The notes: generated from the letters alone by a model not told the origin. 64,000 nucleotides of DNA from an uncultured Parasphingopyxis sp. (GCF_937129435.1 NZ_CAKZNF010000089.1:1-64000); one strand, 5' to 3'; numbered from the stretch's first letter, positions 26,024-35,732 are shown. A program made the numbers and translations.

Positions 26024-27362
26024 CGGCCACCGTCATCCCGTCTATCCGCACCGTCGGCGCATTGACGCCGCGAATGAATTCGAGATCGCTGGCCGGCGTG
26101 AGCGCGAGATACATGTCCTTGAGATTTCCGGCGATGGTGATCTCGGACACCGGCGCCCCGATCTCGCCTTTCTCGATCAGGAAGCCCGATGCGCCCCGGC
26201 TATAGTCGCCGGTGATCGCGTTGACGCCCTGGCCGAACAGATCGGTCACGAGGATGCCCTTGTCGATATCGCCGATCAGGTCGGCGCGCGAAACGCTCCC
26301 CGCCTCCAGATAGAGATTTGACGAGCCCGCGCCTGGCGAACCGCCGACGCCGCGCCGCGCATGGCCGGTCGGTTCCAGCTCGAGCTGCCGCGCCGAGGCG
26401 CTGTCGAGCAGCCAGGTCGTCAATACACCGTCCTCGACAATCCGCGTCGGGCCAACGGGAAGCCCTTCGGCATCGAACGGCCGCGAGCGCAGGCCGCGCT
26501 TCCGCAGCGGATCGTCGCAGATCGCGATTCCCTCGGCGAAGACGCGCTCGTTCAGGCTATCGCGAAGGAAGCTCGTGCCGCGCGTGATGGAGGAGCCGGT
26601 GATCGCACCGATCAGATGGCCGAGCAGCCCGCCCGACACGCGCGGGTCGTAGACGACGGGCATTGCGCCACTCGGCACCTTCGCCGGGTTGAGACGGCGC
26701 ACGGCGCGTTCGCCCGCGCGGCGGCCGATGGCCTCGGCGCTGTCGAGATCCTCGAGGTGCCGCGCGGTGCGATAGGCATAGTCGCGCTCCATTCCGCCCG
26801 CGCCACCGGCGATCACGCTGGCCGAGCAACCATGGCTGGTGCCGCTGTAAACGCCGCAAAAGCCATGGCTCGTCGCCAGCGCCATGATCGAACGGCCGGC
26901 CGATGCGCCGCCGCCCTCGCTGTTCGTCACGCCCTCCACGGCGCGCGCCGCGTCCTCGGCGGCCAACGCGCGCTCGCGCAACGCCTCGGGATCGCCGATG
27001 CCGCCATCGTCGATATCGAGTTCGGGATGCGCGCCGTTCATCAACCGGTCTTCGGGCGCGAGCCCCGCATATTTGTCTTCCGGTGTTTCGCGCGCCATCG
27101 CGGCGGCACGCTCGACGAGTACGGCCATCGCGTCATCGGTGAGATCTGAAGACGACACGGTCGCCGACCGCTGGCCGAGGAAATAGCGCAGTCCGATCTC
27201 CTCGCCCTCGGAGCGTTCGACATCTTCCAGTTCGCCGAGGCGGATGGAAACTTCGGTCGATATCCCGCCCGAATAGATCGCATCGGCGGCATCGGCGCCC
27301 GCCTTTTTGGCGCGCTCGACGAGATCGGCCACCTGGGCCGCGGCTTGGTCACGTGTCAGCAT
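26016..27362 (-). CDS. pmbA: TldD/PmbA-family metalloprotease subunit PmbA (TldE)
   Basis: PmbA (TldE) pairs with TldD to make a zinc protease that trims peptides, including microcin B17 precursor, and degrades the antitoxin CcdA. This 448-residue protein shows the family pattern: N-terminal ADAADAIYSGG, a middle ITGSSITRGTSFL segment, and the C-terminal SRGASGFLIEKGEI and ISEITIAGNL-like motifs. The TldD-type HExxxH zinc motif is absent, as expected for the E subunit. tldD itself is not in the window. It heads a two-gene unit with cysQ. Confidence 0.93.
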   Translation of the reverse strand: MLTRDQAAAQVADLVERAKKAGADAADAIYSGGISTEVSIRLGELEDVERSEGEEIGLRYFLGQRSATVSSSDLTDDAMAVLVERAAAMARETPEDKYAGLAPEDRLMNGAHPELDIDDGGIGDPEALRERALAAEDAARAVEGVTNSEGGGASAGRSIMALATSHGFCGVYSGTSHGCSASVIAGGAGGMERDYAYRTARHLEDLDSAEAIGRRAGERAVRRLNPAKVPSGAMPVVYDPRVSGGLLGHLIGAITGSSITRGTSFLRDSLNERVFAEGIAICDDPLRKRGLRSRPFDAEGLPVGPTRIVEDGVLTTWLLDSASARQLELEPTGHARRGVGGSPGAGSSNLYLEAGSVSRADLIGDIDKGILVTDLFGQGVNAITGDYSRGASGFLIEKGEIGAPVSEITIAGNLKDMYLALTPASDLEFIRGVNAPTVRIDGMTVAGA

Positions 27363-27400
27363 GAGGGCGAGTTAGGGACGCAAAGCGCCGATGTCACGTC

Positions 27401-28312
27401 TCATGCGGTCGCGCCGACCACAAAGGCCGCCAGCGCCATCAGCAGCCCGGCCTCCCGGTTCGATCGGAATTTCCTCAGCGCATCTTTGCCGCTGTCGGGC
27501 TTGAGCATCGCAACCTGCCAGGCGAGGTGCAGCGCCACCGGGATCAGCGCCGCCAGCGCCAGCCATTGCGGGCGCACCGTCCAGAGCGCCTGCGCCCATC
27601 CGGCGAGCGCCAGCGCGTAGCACAGCGCCACGCCGCCGCGTGCGAACGACCCGAGCCGCCGCGCCGAACTCTTCACGCCCGCCAACGCATCGTCCTCGAT
27701 ATCCTGCAGCGCGTAGATCGTGTCGTAACCGATCACCCAGAAGACCGAGCCGCCATAGAGCCACAGCATCGCCGGCGCGTGCCACTGGCCCGTGATCGCC
27801 GTCCAGCCGACAAGCGCTCCCCAGCTGAAGACGAGCCCGAGCCAGGCCTGCGGCCACCAGGTAATCCGCTTCATGAAGGGATAGGCGGCGACGAGCGCGA
27901 TGCTCGCCAGTGCGACCAGCTGCGCCTCGATCCGCAATTGCAGCAGCACAGCCAATCCGATCAGGCAGAGCAGCACCAGCCACGCCCAGGCCGCGCCGAG
28001 GCTCGTCCGCCCGCTCGCCAATGGACGGGACCGCGTCCGCGCCACCTTCCGATCCAGATCGCGGTCGACGATGTCGTTATAGGTGCACCCCGCGCCGCGC
28101 ATCGCGATCGCGCCGAGAAGCAGCCAGAGAAGCAAATCCCAGCGGCTCTCCACACCTCCCGCCAATGCCACGCCCCAGGCGCAGGGCCAGAAGAGCAGCC
28201 ACCAGCCGATCGGCCGGTCGAACCGCGCAAGCAAGGCAAAGGGCCGTGCGGGCTCGGGCAGCGCGCGGATCAGCCAGTGCCGTTCGGTATCGGGAAGCGC
28301 ATTTTCGTTCAT
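27401..28312 (-). CDS. ubiA: 4-hydroxybenzoate octaprenyltransferase (UbiA)
   Basis: An inner-membrane prenyltransferase that attaches the polyprenyl chain to 4-hydroxybenzoate in ubiquinone synthesis. Of 303 residues, about eight transmembrane helices flank the two Asp-rich motifs that bind Mg-diphosphate: NDIVDRDLDRKVART (about 80-94) and DIEDDALAGVKSS (about 205-217). The pattern ARTRSRPLASGR after the first motif is specific to UbiA. It is divergent from rsmE across a repeat-containing gap, with no other ubi genes beside it. Confidence 0.96.
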   Translation of the reverse strand: MNENALPDTERHWLIRALPEPARPFALLARFDRPIGWWLLFWPCAWGVALAGGVESRWDLLLWLLLGAIAMRGAGCTYNDIVDRDLDRKVARTRSRPLASGRTSLGAAWAWLVLLCLIGLAVLLQLRIEAQLVALASIALVAAYPFMKRITWWPQAWLGLVFSWGALVGWTAITGQWHAPAMLWLYGGSVFWVIGYDTIYALQDIEDDALAGVKSSARRLGSFARGGVALCYALALAGWAQALWTVRPQWLALAALIPVALHLAWQVAMLKPDSGKDALRKFRSNREAGLLMALAAFVVGATA

Positions 28313-28332
28313 CGGTGTCCGCTTTACCGCTT

Positions 28333-28397
28333 GCCCTGAGCTTGTCGAAGGGCTGATTTCTCTTGGAAGAAGGACAAGGCTTCGACAGACTCAGCCC
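28333..28397. repeat. Palindromic repeat, copy 1 (CCTTCGACAAGCTCAGGG family)
   Basis: Left arm GCCCTGAGCTTGTCGAAGGG and an imperfect right arm CTTCGACAGACTCAGCCC face each other across about 28 bases. It lies between the divergent ubiA and rsmE genes. A better-paired copy is at 32912-32985. The element is widespread in sphingomonad genomes. Confidence 0.8.
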
Positions 28398-28520
28398 AAA
28401 CGGAAAAAGGGTGGGGCCGCAATTTTCCGTTCGGTCTTCGCTATTCGTCCCGCAGCTCATTTCAAAAAACTGTCACACAATCGGAATAGCCCGGTCACCC
28501 CGTTGTCATCAGGAGCCGAA

Positions 28521-29270
28521 ATGCCCGCCACGCCCGCCTGGCCGCCCGAGAGCTTGCCGCGCCTGTTCATCGACACCGAACTCGCCGAAGGCGACGATAT
28601 CGCGATCGATGCGGCACAGGCCAATTATCTCGTCCGGGTGCTGCGGCTGAAGGCTGGCGCTCAGGTCAAGCTGTTCGACGACCGCACCGGCGAGTGGCTC
28701 GCCGAACTCGTCCATATCGGCAAGCGCGACGCGGTGCTGAGCGTCGAGGCCAGGCTGCGCGAGCGCGAGGACGTGCCCGATCTCTGGCTTTGCTTCGCGC
28801 CGATCAAGAAAGGCCGGATCGACTGGATCGCCGAAAAGGCGTGCGAACTGGGCGTGCGGCGGATCTTGCCCGTCATCACCGAACGCACGATCGTGAAGAA
28901 GGTCAAGACCGACCGGCTGCACGCGCATATCGTCGAGGCGGCCGAACAATGCGAGCGTACGGCACTGCCGGAGCTTGCCGATCCGGTTTCGCTCGAGATG
29001 CTGCTGAACAACTGGCCGGACCGGCGGATCCTGTTTCACGCGGCGGAACGCGGCGGGCAATCCTTCCGCAAGGCGCTTGTCCAGCATGACGGGCCGGCGG
29101 GAATTCTCATCGGGCCGGAGGGCGGTTTCACCGAGGCGGAGATGGCGGCGATTGCCGGCCATCGCGCAGCGGTCCCGGTATCGCTCGGCCCCCGCATCCT
29201 CCGTGCCGATACGGCGGCCGTTGCCGCGATAAGCCTCTGGATGGCCGGCCGGGGCGATTGGAACGACTAA
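28521..29270 (+). CDS. rsmE: 16S rRNA (uracil1498-N3)-methyltransferase RsmE
   Basis: RsmE methylates U1498 of 16S rRNA with SAM, late in 30S maturation. The ATG after AGGAG at 28521 gives 249 residues, the normal length; the open frame upstream is only non-coding repeat. The PUA-like N-domain ends with VRVLRLKAGAQVKLFD; the SPOUT knot domain shows KKGRIDWIAEKACELGVRRI, ILIGPEGGFTEAE and LGPRILRADTAAVAAI, the trefoil SAM site. An unlinked tail overlaps nothing. It starts a forward stretch ending in the exported repeat protein. Confidence 0.95.
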   Translation: MPATPAWPPESLPRLFIDTELAEGDDIAIDAAQANYLVRVLRLKAGAQVKLFDDRTGEWLAELVHIGKRDAVLSVEARLREREDVPDLWLCFAPIKKGRIDWIAEKACELGVRRILPVITERTIVKKVKTDRLHAHIVEAAEQCERTALPELADPVSLEMLLNNWPDRRILFHAAERGGQSFRKALVQHDGPAGILIGPEGGFTEAEMAAIAGHRAAVPVSLGPRILRADTAAVAAISLWMAGRGDWND

Positions 29271-29427
29271 GAGACTGTTCTCGCAGTATTAGTTCGGACT
29301 ACGCCTCCCGATCCGCCACTGCCCGATCTCAACCTGAAATTTACCAAATGTTCAGCCGCCTGCCCTAGTCTCCGAGGCTATGGGTGGGGTAATTCGACAT
29401 CGGGGCGGCCGGGGGGCCGCGACGGCC

Positions 29428-31440
29428 ATGGGGCTGTTTCGCGCGCTGCTTGCGGCCGGCCTTGCACTGTCCGCCGGATCCGCGATCGCCCAGACTGTCA
29501 CCACCTATTCGAACACGACGACGGGGACGATCAACGGCTCCACCACATGCTCCTCGCCGCTGGTCCGGAACTTCACTGTCGGGACAAGCTTTATCGTTGC
29601 CGATGTCGATCTCGGGCTGCTCGCCACGCATAGCTGGCGCGGCGATATCCGGCTCACGCTGCAATCGCCCGCCGGGACGCGCGTGCAGATCGTCAATGGC
29701 AATTCGAACGATGTATCCGGCGACAATTTCAATGTCCGGCTGAGCGATGAGGGAACGGGCCTCGTCAATACCGACGGCAATACGGTGAACCACACGACGA
29801 CGGCACCGCCCTATCAGAACACCTTCACGCCCAATGCCGCACTTTCCGCCTTTGACGGGCAGAATGCACAGGGTACGTGGCGGCTCGAAATCTGCGACAT
29901 CTATCCCAGCGCCGACAACGGTACCTTCCAGCGCGCCGATCTCTACCTGACCGCGCTGCCAGCCAACTATGCCGATCTCTCGCTTGCCAAAAGCGTCAGC
30001 AACGCATCGCCGGCAGCCGGATCGACGATCACCTACACCTTGACGCTCAACAACGCCGCCGCGTCGAACCAGACGGCGACCAATGTGACCGTGCGCGACG
30101 CCCTTCCCTTCGGCGTGACCTTCGTTTCGGCTTCCGGATATGGCAGCTATTCGAGCATAACAGGCCTATGGACGGTGCCGTCGATCGCGCCGAATCAGAC
30201 CCGTACGCTGACGATCACCGCAACGGTCAGCGCAAGCGCCGGCGCAACGGTGATCAACAGCGCGGAAGTGCAGTCCTCGAACCGGACAGACCCGGATTCG
30301 ACGCCCGGCAACGGATCGACGACCGAAGATGACGATGCGGAGGCGAGTTTCACCGTCTCCGGAACGCCCACCCCCGGTACGCCGCCAGCCTTTACCTGTC
30401 CCGCCGGCAATGTCCTGTTCGATTGGGACAGCGTGACATGGGCGGAGGGGTCGCTGAACAACAGCTATACGCTGGCGAATGTCGGCACGATCGGCTTCGC
30501 CATCAGCGCGCCGCCGGGAATTTGGCTCAACGACGGAAATTTCGGCGGACAGACCCCGGCCGAGGCGAGCTACTACAATGCCGGCCTTTATCCCGGGCAG
30601 GACGCACTACACTATCTCATCGACGCCGGGACCCAGGCCGATCAGGCGACGACGACGATATCGCTGCAATATGGCGCCGCAGGCGCGCGCTTCATCGTCT
30701 CCGACATCGACGATGGAGGAGCGCAATTCAAGGATAGGCTCGTCGTCACCGGCAGCTATCAGGGCAATCCCGTCGTCCCGATCCTGACCAACAATGTCGC
30801 GAACGCGGTCGCGGGCAATGTCGCTATCGGAACGGCCGCCGCCGGCAACACGGTGCAGGACGGCAACGTCATCGTGACCTTCCTCTCGCCCGTGGACACG
30901 ATCACCGTCGTCTATGGGCCGGACGCCAGCGGCCCCGCTTTCCCGGGTCAACAGGGCATCGGCATCCACGATATCACCTTCTGCAACCCGCTTGCCGATA
31001 TCGATGTCACCAAGACCTCGATCGTCTATGACAGCGGTGCGAGCGAGGAATTCCACATTCCCGGCAACGACGTGCTCTACACGATCAACGTGTCGAACAC
31101 CGCGTCCGGCACGGTGACGGCGAACAGCCTGTTCGTCGTCGACAGCCTGCCCGCCGACGTCACCTTCTTCAACGGCGATGCGAATGGCGGCGCCCCCGGA
31201 ACGGCTCCGGTGATTTTCGCCAACAGCGGATCGGGCCTCACCTTCTCATTGGCGACCGATCTGCGCTATTCGAGCGCCGCGACGCCGCCCGCAAGCTTCG
31301 CCGCATGCAGCTACACGCCCGCCGCCGGATACGATCCGAATGTCCGCCATATCTGCATCAACCCCAAGGGCACGATGACGGGAAAGACCGGGCCGACAAC
31401 ACCCTCCTTCTCGCTTTCCTTCCGCGCCCGAATCCAATGA
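29428..31440 (+). CDS. Large exported protein with P/Homo-B domain and DUF11 repeats
   Basis: The ATG at 29428 opens a signal peptide (GLFRALLAAGLALSAGSAIAQ); an upstream ATG at 29380 would add 16 residues. The 670-residue product has a proprotein-convertase P (Homo B) domain at about residues 30-175, with SWRGDIRLTLQSPAGT and GTWRLEICD, then DUF11/Ig-like repeats (DLSLAKSVSNASP...TYTLTLNN, and a second ITVTK-like copy near 520), separated by a longer unassigned region. No protease domain is present. It looks like a surface adhesin or cell-wall-associated protein. Cys are few and paired. No sortase or anchor is visible. Confidence 0.75.
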   Translation: MGLFRALLAAGLALSAGSAIAQTVTTYSNTTTGTINGSTTCSSPLVRNFTVGTSFIVADVDLGLLATHSWRGDIRLTLQSPAGTRVQIVNGNSNDVSGDNFNVRLSDEGTGLVNTDGNTVNHTTTAPPYQNTFTPNAALSAFDGQNAQGTWRLEICDIYPSADNGTFQRADLYLTALPANYADLSLAKSVSNASPAAGSTITYTLTLNNAAASNQTATNVTVRDALPFGVTFVSASGYGSYSSITGLWTVPSIAPNQTRTLTITATVSASAGATVINSAEVQSSNRTDPDSTPGNGSTTEDDDAEASFTVSGTPTPGTPPAFTCPAGNVLFDWDSVTWAEGSLNNSYTLANVGTIGFAISAPPGIWLNDGNFGGQTPAEASYYNAGLYPGQDALHYLIDAGTQADQATTTISLQYGAAGARFIVSDIDDGGAQFKDRLVVTGSYQGNPVVPILTNNVANAVAGNVAIGTAAAGNTVQDGNVIVTFLSPVDTITVVYGPDASGPAFPGQQGIGIHDITFCNPLADIDVTKTSIVYDSGASEEFHIPGNDVLYTINVSNTASGTVTANSLFVVDSLPADVTFFNGDANGGAPGTAPVIFANSGSGLTFSLATDLRYSSAATPPASFAACSYTPAAGYDPNVRHICINPKGTMTGKTGPTTPSFSLSFRARIQ

Positions 31441-31517
31441 GGCAAAGCGCTCGCGCTTGGGCATGATATAAGAAAAATTGCTGGCCTGTGCGCCTCAGCC
31501 GACCTAGACGCCCGGCC

Positions 31518-32891
31518 ATGAGCACGAAGACGGCATCGTCGGCGCCCTCGCCGGTCATCGAGGATCGGGCGCAGCTGCTCGAAGTGTTCGCCAAGGGCGA
31601 AAAGCCGCGCGAGACGTGGAGGATCGGCACCGAGCACGAAAAGTTCGTCTATCGCTGCGACGATCATTCCGCGCCCGCCTATGGCGACCCCGACGGTATT
31701 CGCGACCTGCTCGACGAACTCACGCAATTCGGCTGGTCGCCGGTCGAGGAGAATGGCAACGTCATCGCGCTGTCCGGCCCGGACGGTACGGTGAGCCTCG
31801 AGCCGGCAGGACAGCTCGAACTCTCCGGCGCCCCGCTCGACAATATCCACGACACCTGTTCGGAAGCTGCCCGGCATCTCGAGCAGGTGAAGAAGGTCGG
31901 CGAAAAGCTCGATCTCGGTTTTCTCGGCCTCGGCATGTGGCCGGACAAGAAACGCTCCGACCTGCCGATCATGCCCAAGGGCCGCTACGGCATCATGCTC
32001 GATTACATGCCCAAAAAGGGCAATCTCGGGCTCGACATGATGCTGCGGACCTGCACCATCCAGACCAATCTCGATTATTCGAGCGAAGCGGACATGGCGC
32101 AGAAATTCCGCGTCGCGCTCGCGCTGCAGCCGCTCGGCACCGCGCTGTTCGCCAACTCGCCCTTCACAGAGAGCAAGCCCAACGGCTTCCTCTCCTACCG
32201 CAGCCATATCTGGTCCGACACCGATCCCGATCGCACGGGGATGCTGCCCTTCGTGTTCGAGGACGGGTTCGGTTACGAGCGCTATGCCGATTATGCGCTC
32301 GAGGTGCCGATGTATTTCGTCTATCGCGACGGCAAATATCTCGACGCCTCGGGCCTCGATTTCCGCGACTTTCTGAACGGCGAACTTTCGATCCTGCCCG
32401 GCGAGAAGCCGACGATCGACGACTGGAACGACCATCTTTCGACGATTTTCCCCGAGGTCCGCCTGAAGAGCTTCCTCGAAATGCGCGGCAGCGATGGCGG
32501 CCCGTGGAACCGGATCTGCGCCCTCCCGGCGCTCTGGGTCGGTCTGCTTTACGACCAGACCGCGCTCGACGCCGCCTGGGACGTGGTGAAGGACTGGAAT
32601 ATCGAGGGCCGCGAAATCCTGCGCGACAGCGTGCCCAAAATGGGTCTCGACGCCCCGCTCCCCAATGGCCGCAAGCTCGGCGAACTGGCCCCGGAAATCC
32701 TCGACATCGCAACGGCCGGCCTGTCGGCCCGCGCCAAGCTCAACGGCAGCGGCGACAATGAAAGCGGCTTCCTCGACCCGCTGCGCGAGATCGTCGCCAG
32801 CGGCAAGACCCCCGCCGAACGCCTGCTGGAACGCTATCACGGCGCATGGGACGGCGACGTGTCCCATGTCTATGAGGAAGAGAGCTTCTAG
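31518..32891 (+). CDS. gshA: Glutamate-cysteine ligase
   Basis: Makes gamma-glutamylcysteine, the first and rate-limiting step of glutathione synthesis, in the cytosol. The ATG at 31518 gives 457 residues, of the plant/alphaproteobacterial GCS2-type group. Motifs include RIGTEHEKFVY near the start (substrate carboxylate site), LSLEPAGQLELSG-like strand, YGIMLDYMPKKG, TCTIQTNLDYSS and MRGSDGGPWNRICALPAL. Two Cys near 170-190 and 330 could make the redox-sensing disulfides known in this group. No gshB is adjacent. Confidence 0.95.
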   Translation: MSTKTASSAPSPVIEDRAQLLEVFAKGEKPRETWRIGTEHEKFVYRCDDHSAPAYGDPDGIRDLLDELTQFGWSPVEENGNVIALSGPDGTVSLEPAGQLELSGAPLDNIHDTCSEAARHLEQVKKVGEKLDLGFLGLGMWPDKKRSDLPIMPKGRYGIMLDYMPKKGNLGLDMMLRTCTIQTNLDYSSEADMAQKFRVALALQPLGTALFANSPFTESKPNGFLSYRSHIWSDTDPDRTGMLPFVFEDGFGYERYADYALEVPMYFVYRDGKYLDASGLDFRDFLNGELSILPGEKPTIDDWNDHLSTIFPEVRLKSFLEMRGSDGGPWNRICALPALWVGLLYDQTALDAAWDVVKDWNIEGREILRDSVPKMGLDAPLPNGRKLGELAPEILDIATAGLSARAKLNGSGDNESGFLDPLREIVASGKTPAERLLERYHGAWDGDVSHVYEEESF

Positions 32892-32911
32892 CGCTGCCCC
32901 GGCAAAAGGGC

Positions 32912-32985
32912 CCGTTAGGGCTGAGCCTTTCGAAGCCCGCCTTTCGAAATCGCGAAACGCCCTTCGACAAGCTCAGGGCTAACGG
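32912..32985. repeat. Palindromic repeat, copy 2 (CCTTCGACAAGCTCAGGG family)
   Basis: Left arm CCGTTAGGGCTGAGCCTTTC, right arm CCTTCGACAAGCTCAGGGCT followed by AACGG; the arms pair over about 25 bases. It lies between the convergent gshA and methyltransferase genes. Confidence 0.8.
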
Positions 32986-33006
32986 TCTTGGTGGACCCGT
33001 TTCCCG

Positions 33007-34344
33007 CTATTCCGCCGCCACCGCCGTCGGCGTCATCGGACGGTTCGCGCGGCCCGACAGCTTGGCGAACAGCCGTGGCACGGGGCCATTGCGCTGCATC
33101 CATTCCCAATAGGCGACATAGGCGGGGTCGGCCATCAGGTGCTTTTCCTCGGTCTTGGCGCGCCAGTAATAGACGCCGCTGACACAGGCGAGCAGCACCG
33201 TGTTGCGGACCATGTCGACCAGGCTCCCGTTCATCGGCAGGAAGGGCAGCGCGGCGAGCCACCAGAAGGTGTTCTTCGCCAGATAGGCCGGATGCCGGGT
33301 GAAGGCGTAGGGCCCGTGCGTGATGATGCCGCGATTGGTGAGGTTGGAAAAGCGGATGCCGAAGGCGACCGTCGCCCAGCTGTAGACTGCGGTCAGGAAC
33401 ACCAGGATCGCACCCCAGGCGAGGATCATCCAGGGATGGCTTTCGCCGATCCAGTAGCCCCATGCCCCGTCATCGGCCTGATAATCGAGCGGCCCGCCCG
33501 GCGCCATCAGGATGAAGGGCGGGTAGCAGATCAGCGCCGCCACCCAGCCCTGTGCATAAGGATTGGCCGAGCGGATATGCGCGTCGAGCGGCCGCATCGT
33601 CAGCACATAGCCGACCGTGGCGAAGGCAACGTCGATCAGAAATAGAAGAGCGATGAGGAACAGGACGGCGGCGGCCGGATGGGTGACGATCTCGTCGGTC
33701 GGCCAGGCGAGCACCGCGAACCAGTTGCCGGGCACGATCGAGATCATGAAGGCGGTGAAAAAGCCCTTCACGGCCCAGTTGCGGAAATGGCCGATCATCC
33801 TGTCGCGGTCGACCTCTTCGCCATCGCCCATCAGCCATTTGCCGAACATGTACGCGCCGTCCTTCGGCTCGACGAGCCGGCGGTCGATCCAGAAGATATA
33901 GGGCACCGAAGCCAGAAACATGATCGGCGCCGCCCAGGCGAGCATCCGCATCGCGAACAGATATTGCCCGTCCCAATACCAGCGGCAGATGCAGTAGATG
34001 ACGGCAATGATCGCCCAGGTCGCCCAGAGCCCGGCGAGCTTGGCCACGCTGATTTCGCGCGTTTCGTCATGCGGTCGCGCGGGTCGCGACCAATCGAGCC
34101 CGGTCGACGGATTCTTCCAGGCCTTGTCGATGAACAACGTCCAGAAGACCATCGGCAGCCCGCAGGCGACGACGGCGACCATGGCCGATACCGGCCCGTT
34201 CAGCCCGAACCAGCGCCCGACATAGATTGCGACGAACAGCCCAACGAGCCCGGCGAGCCCGACGCCCGTCGAGACCGCGGATTTCGGCCGCGGATCGGCG
34301 TCTTTCGCCGCATCGGCGGCGGCAATTTCGGCATGCGCGTTCAC
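33007..34344 (-). CDS. ICMT-family membrane methyltransferase
   Basis: A 445-residue inner-membrane protein with about eight to ten hydrophobic helices. The C-terminal 110 residues form the isoprenylcysteine carboxyl-methyltransferase/phospholipid methyltransferase module: HGPYAFTRHPAYLAKNTFWW (SAM and substrate site) and RAKTEEKHLMADPAYVAYWEWM, both intact. The N-terminal half is extra compared with minimal ICMT proteins and holds a long hydrophilic loop (EPKDGAYMFGKWLMGDGEE). Substrate unknown; bacterial relatives methylate lipids or isoprenoid quinone-like molecules. Confidence 0.8.
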   Translation of the reverse strand: MNAHAEIAAADAAKDADPRPKSAVSTGVGLAGLVGLFVAIYVGRWFGLNGPVSAMVAVVACGLPMVFWTLFIDKAWKNPSTGLDWSRPARPHDETREISVAKLAGLWATWAIIAVIYCICRWYWDGQYLFAMRMLAWAAPIMFLASVPYIFWIDRRLVEPKDGAYMFGKWLMGDGEEVDRDRMIGHFRNWAVKGFFTAFMISIVPGNWFAVLAWPTDEIVTHPAAAVLFLIALLFLIDVAFATVGYVLTMRPLDAHIRSANPYAQGWVAALICYPPFILMAPGGPLDYQADDGAWGYWIGESHPWMILAWGAILVFLTAVYSWATVAFGIRFSNLTNRGIITHGPYAFTRHPAYLAKNTFWWLAALPFLPMNGSLVDMVRNTVLLACVSGVYYWRAKTEEKHLMADPAYVAYWEWMQRNGPVPRLFAKLSGRANRPMTPTAVAAE

Positions 34345-34421
34345 CCGCGAAGCGGTAGGCCCAAATGGTAAAGACTGTACGAACGGAGACGGTTAATTCG
34401 CGCGAGCACGTGGCCGAGGGC

Positions 34422-34495
34422 TGGAGCGGGTAGCGGGAATCGAACCCGCATCACAAGCTTGGAAGGCTAGTGCTCTACCATTGAGCTATACCCGC
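34422..34495 (-). tRNA. tRNA-Gly(TCC)
   Basis: On the minus strand the gene reads GCGGGTA TAGCTCAATGGTAGAGC, an anticodon arm with loop CTTCCAA (anticodon TCC), a T-arm GCGGGTTCGAATCCCGC and TACCCGC, U discriminator and an encoded CCA. The acceptor stem is seven perfect pairs. The anticodon stem has one T-T mismatch. It stands alone between the methyltransferase and the catabolic region. Confidence 0.95.
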
Positions 34496-34937
34496 GAATC
34501 AATGACTTGGCCGGACATCGATCCAAATTCCCGCAACCGGCCGTACAGTTCGGTCGCAAGCCGACCGGCAATTGCCATGACCCGCGAACCATCGTCAACA
34601 CAATGTTTGCGGATGGCCCGACCCCATGATCGCTTGCCGCATGTCGTTCATCGCTTATGAGCTAGCCGCGACTGTACCAAGGGCTCGAGTACAAGACGCT
34701 GACGTTTCGCAGCGTCGTCAGGAAGAGGAAAATGCATGGCGATCTGTCAAACAAAGCTTTCCCTTACCGGCCTTGATATATAACTAGGTTGAATAAGTGC
34801 TTTCGCTGGAGCGCAATTCCGTCGCCAAGCCCGCGTCAGATCAGGGCTGACGACGTCTTCGGTCGAGCCTGCCGACGCGAAATCGGCTTATGAGGCTGGA
34901 CCGTAGGGATGGAAACTGGACGAGAGGATGAAGTGGC
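34496..34937. other. 442-bp gap with no gene: start of the accessory region
   Basis: No credible gene is seen. The stretch is less GC-rich than its neighbours, with an AT-rich patch near 34775-34800 (TTGATATATAACTAGGTTG). An inverted repeat GACGCTG (34695-34701) with CAGCGTC (34710-34716) may be an operator or hairpin. It must hold the promoter for the forward operon starting at 34938. Confidence 0.5.
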
Positions 34938-35729
34938 ATGTTGGATCTGACCGAAAAGGTCATCATCGTTACGGGCGGCTCGAAAGGCATGGGCCGTGTG
35001 TTCGTTGATGCGCTTGTTGCGCGGGGTGCCAGGGTCGCCTGCCTGGCCAGGCCATCGGAACGGCTGACGGCCGTGGGCGAGGATCACAGAGACAAGGTCG
35101 CGGCGATCGAATGTGACGTCAGCGACAGTGCGCAGGTGGACGGGGCAATCGCGACTGCGGTGCAACGGTTCGACCGCATCGACGCCCTCGTCAATAATGC
35201 AGCTATTTTCCATCCTTTCGCGATCGAATCAGGCACCGACGAATTGATCAATTCACATATCGATATCAACCTGCGCGGCGTCATCTGGCTGGTTCGCGCG
35301 GCGGTGCCTCATCTTCGCGAGACCAAAGGACAGATCGTCTCTATCAGCAGCGAATCCGTCAACATGCCCTTCCCCATGCTGTCGCTCTATGCAGCAACGA
35401 AGGCGGCGGTGGAGACGTTTTCGAACGGGCTTCGCGACGAACTACGCAAGGATTCCATTCGCGTATCGATCTTGCGCTCGGGTTCGGTCGCCGGCGGATC
35501 GGGCAGCGAGAACTGGGATCCGGTGGCAACGCAGCAATTCTACGAAACCATCATGCGCACCGGCCACGCCGCAATGTCCGGCGCATCCGCCAGTCCGCAG
35601 AGCATGGCGGAGGCCTTGATTGCGCTGCTGTCGATGCCGGAGGATGTAAGCGTCGATCTGATCGAAGTTCGTGCATCGCAGGAGGGCGTTCCACCGTCGG
35701 TCAAAGCCGCACTCTCGGAGAACGACTGA
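34938..35729 (+). CDS. Short-chain dehydrogenase/reductase (SDR)
   Basis: First gene of a tight six-gene forward operon. The 263-residue classical SDR carries the cofactor loop TGGSKGMGR (residues 12-20), NNAAI (about 90), catalytic Ser in SISSES (near 138) and YAATK (near 155), so it should be an active NAD(P)-dependent oxidoreductase on an alcohol or ketone. Preference for cofactor and substrate cannot be read safely. A weak AGAGGATGAAG ribosome site precedes the ATG. Its stop is 3 bases before the MFS start. Confidence 0.88.
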   Translation: MLDLTEKVIIVTGGSKGMGRVFVDALVARGARVACLARPSERLTAVGEDHRDKVAAIECDVSDSAQVDGAIATAVQRFDRIDALVNNAAIFHPFAIESGTDELINSHIDINLRGVIWLVRAAVPHLRETKGQIVSISSESVNMPFPMLSLYAATKAAVETFSNGLRDELRKDSIRVSILRSGSVAGGSGSENWDPVATQQFYETIMRTGHAAMSGASASPQSMAEALIALLSMPEDVSVDLIEVRASQEGVPPSVKAALSEND

Positions 35730-35732
35730 ACC

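Noticed and set aside
28083-28520. Upstream extension of the rsmE reading frame
   Set aside because: It covers the divergent ubiA gene and a repeat; the ATG at 28521 has a good ribosome site and gives the normal length.
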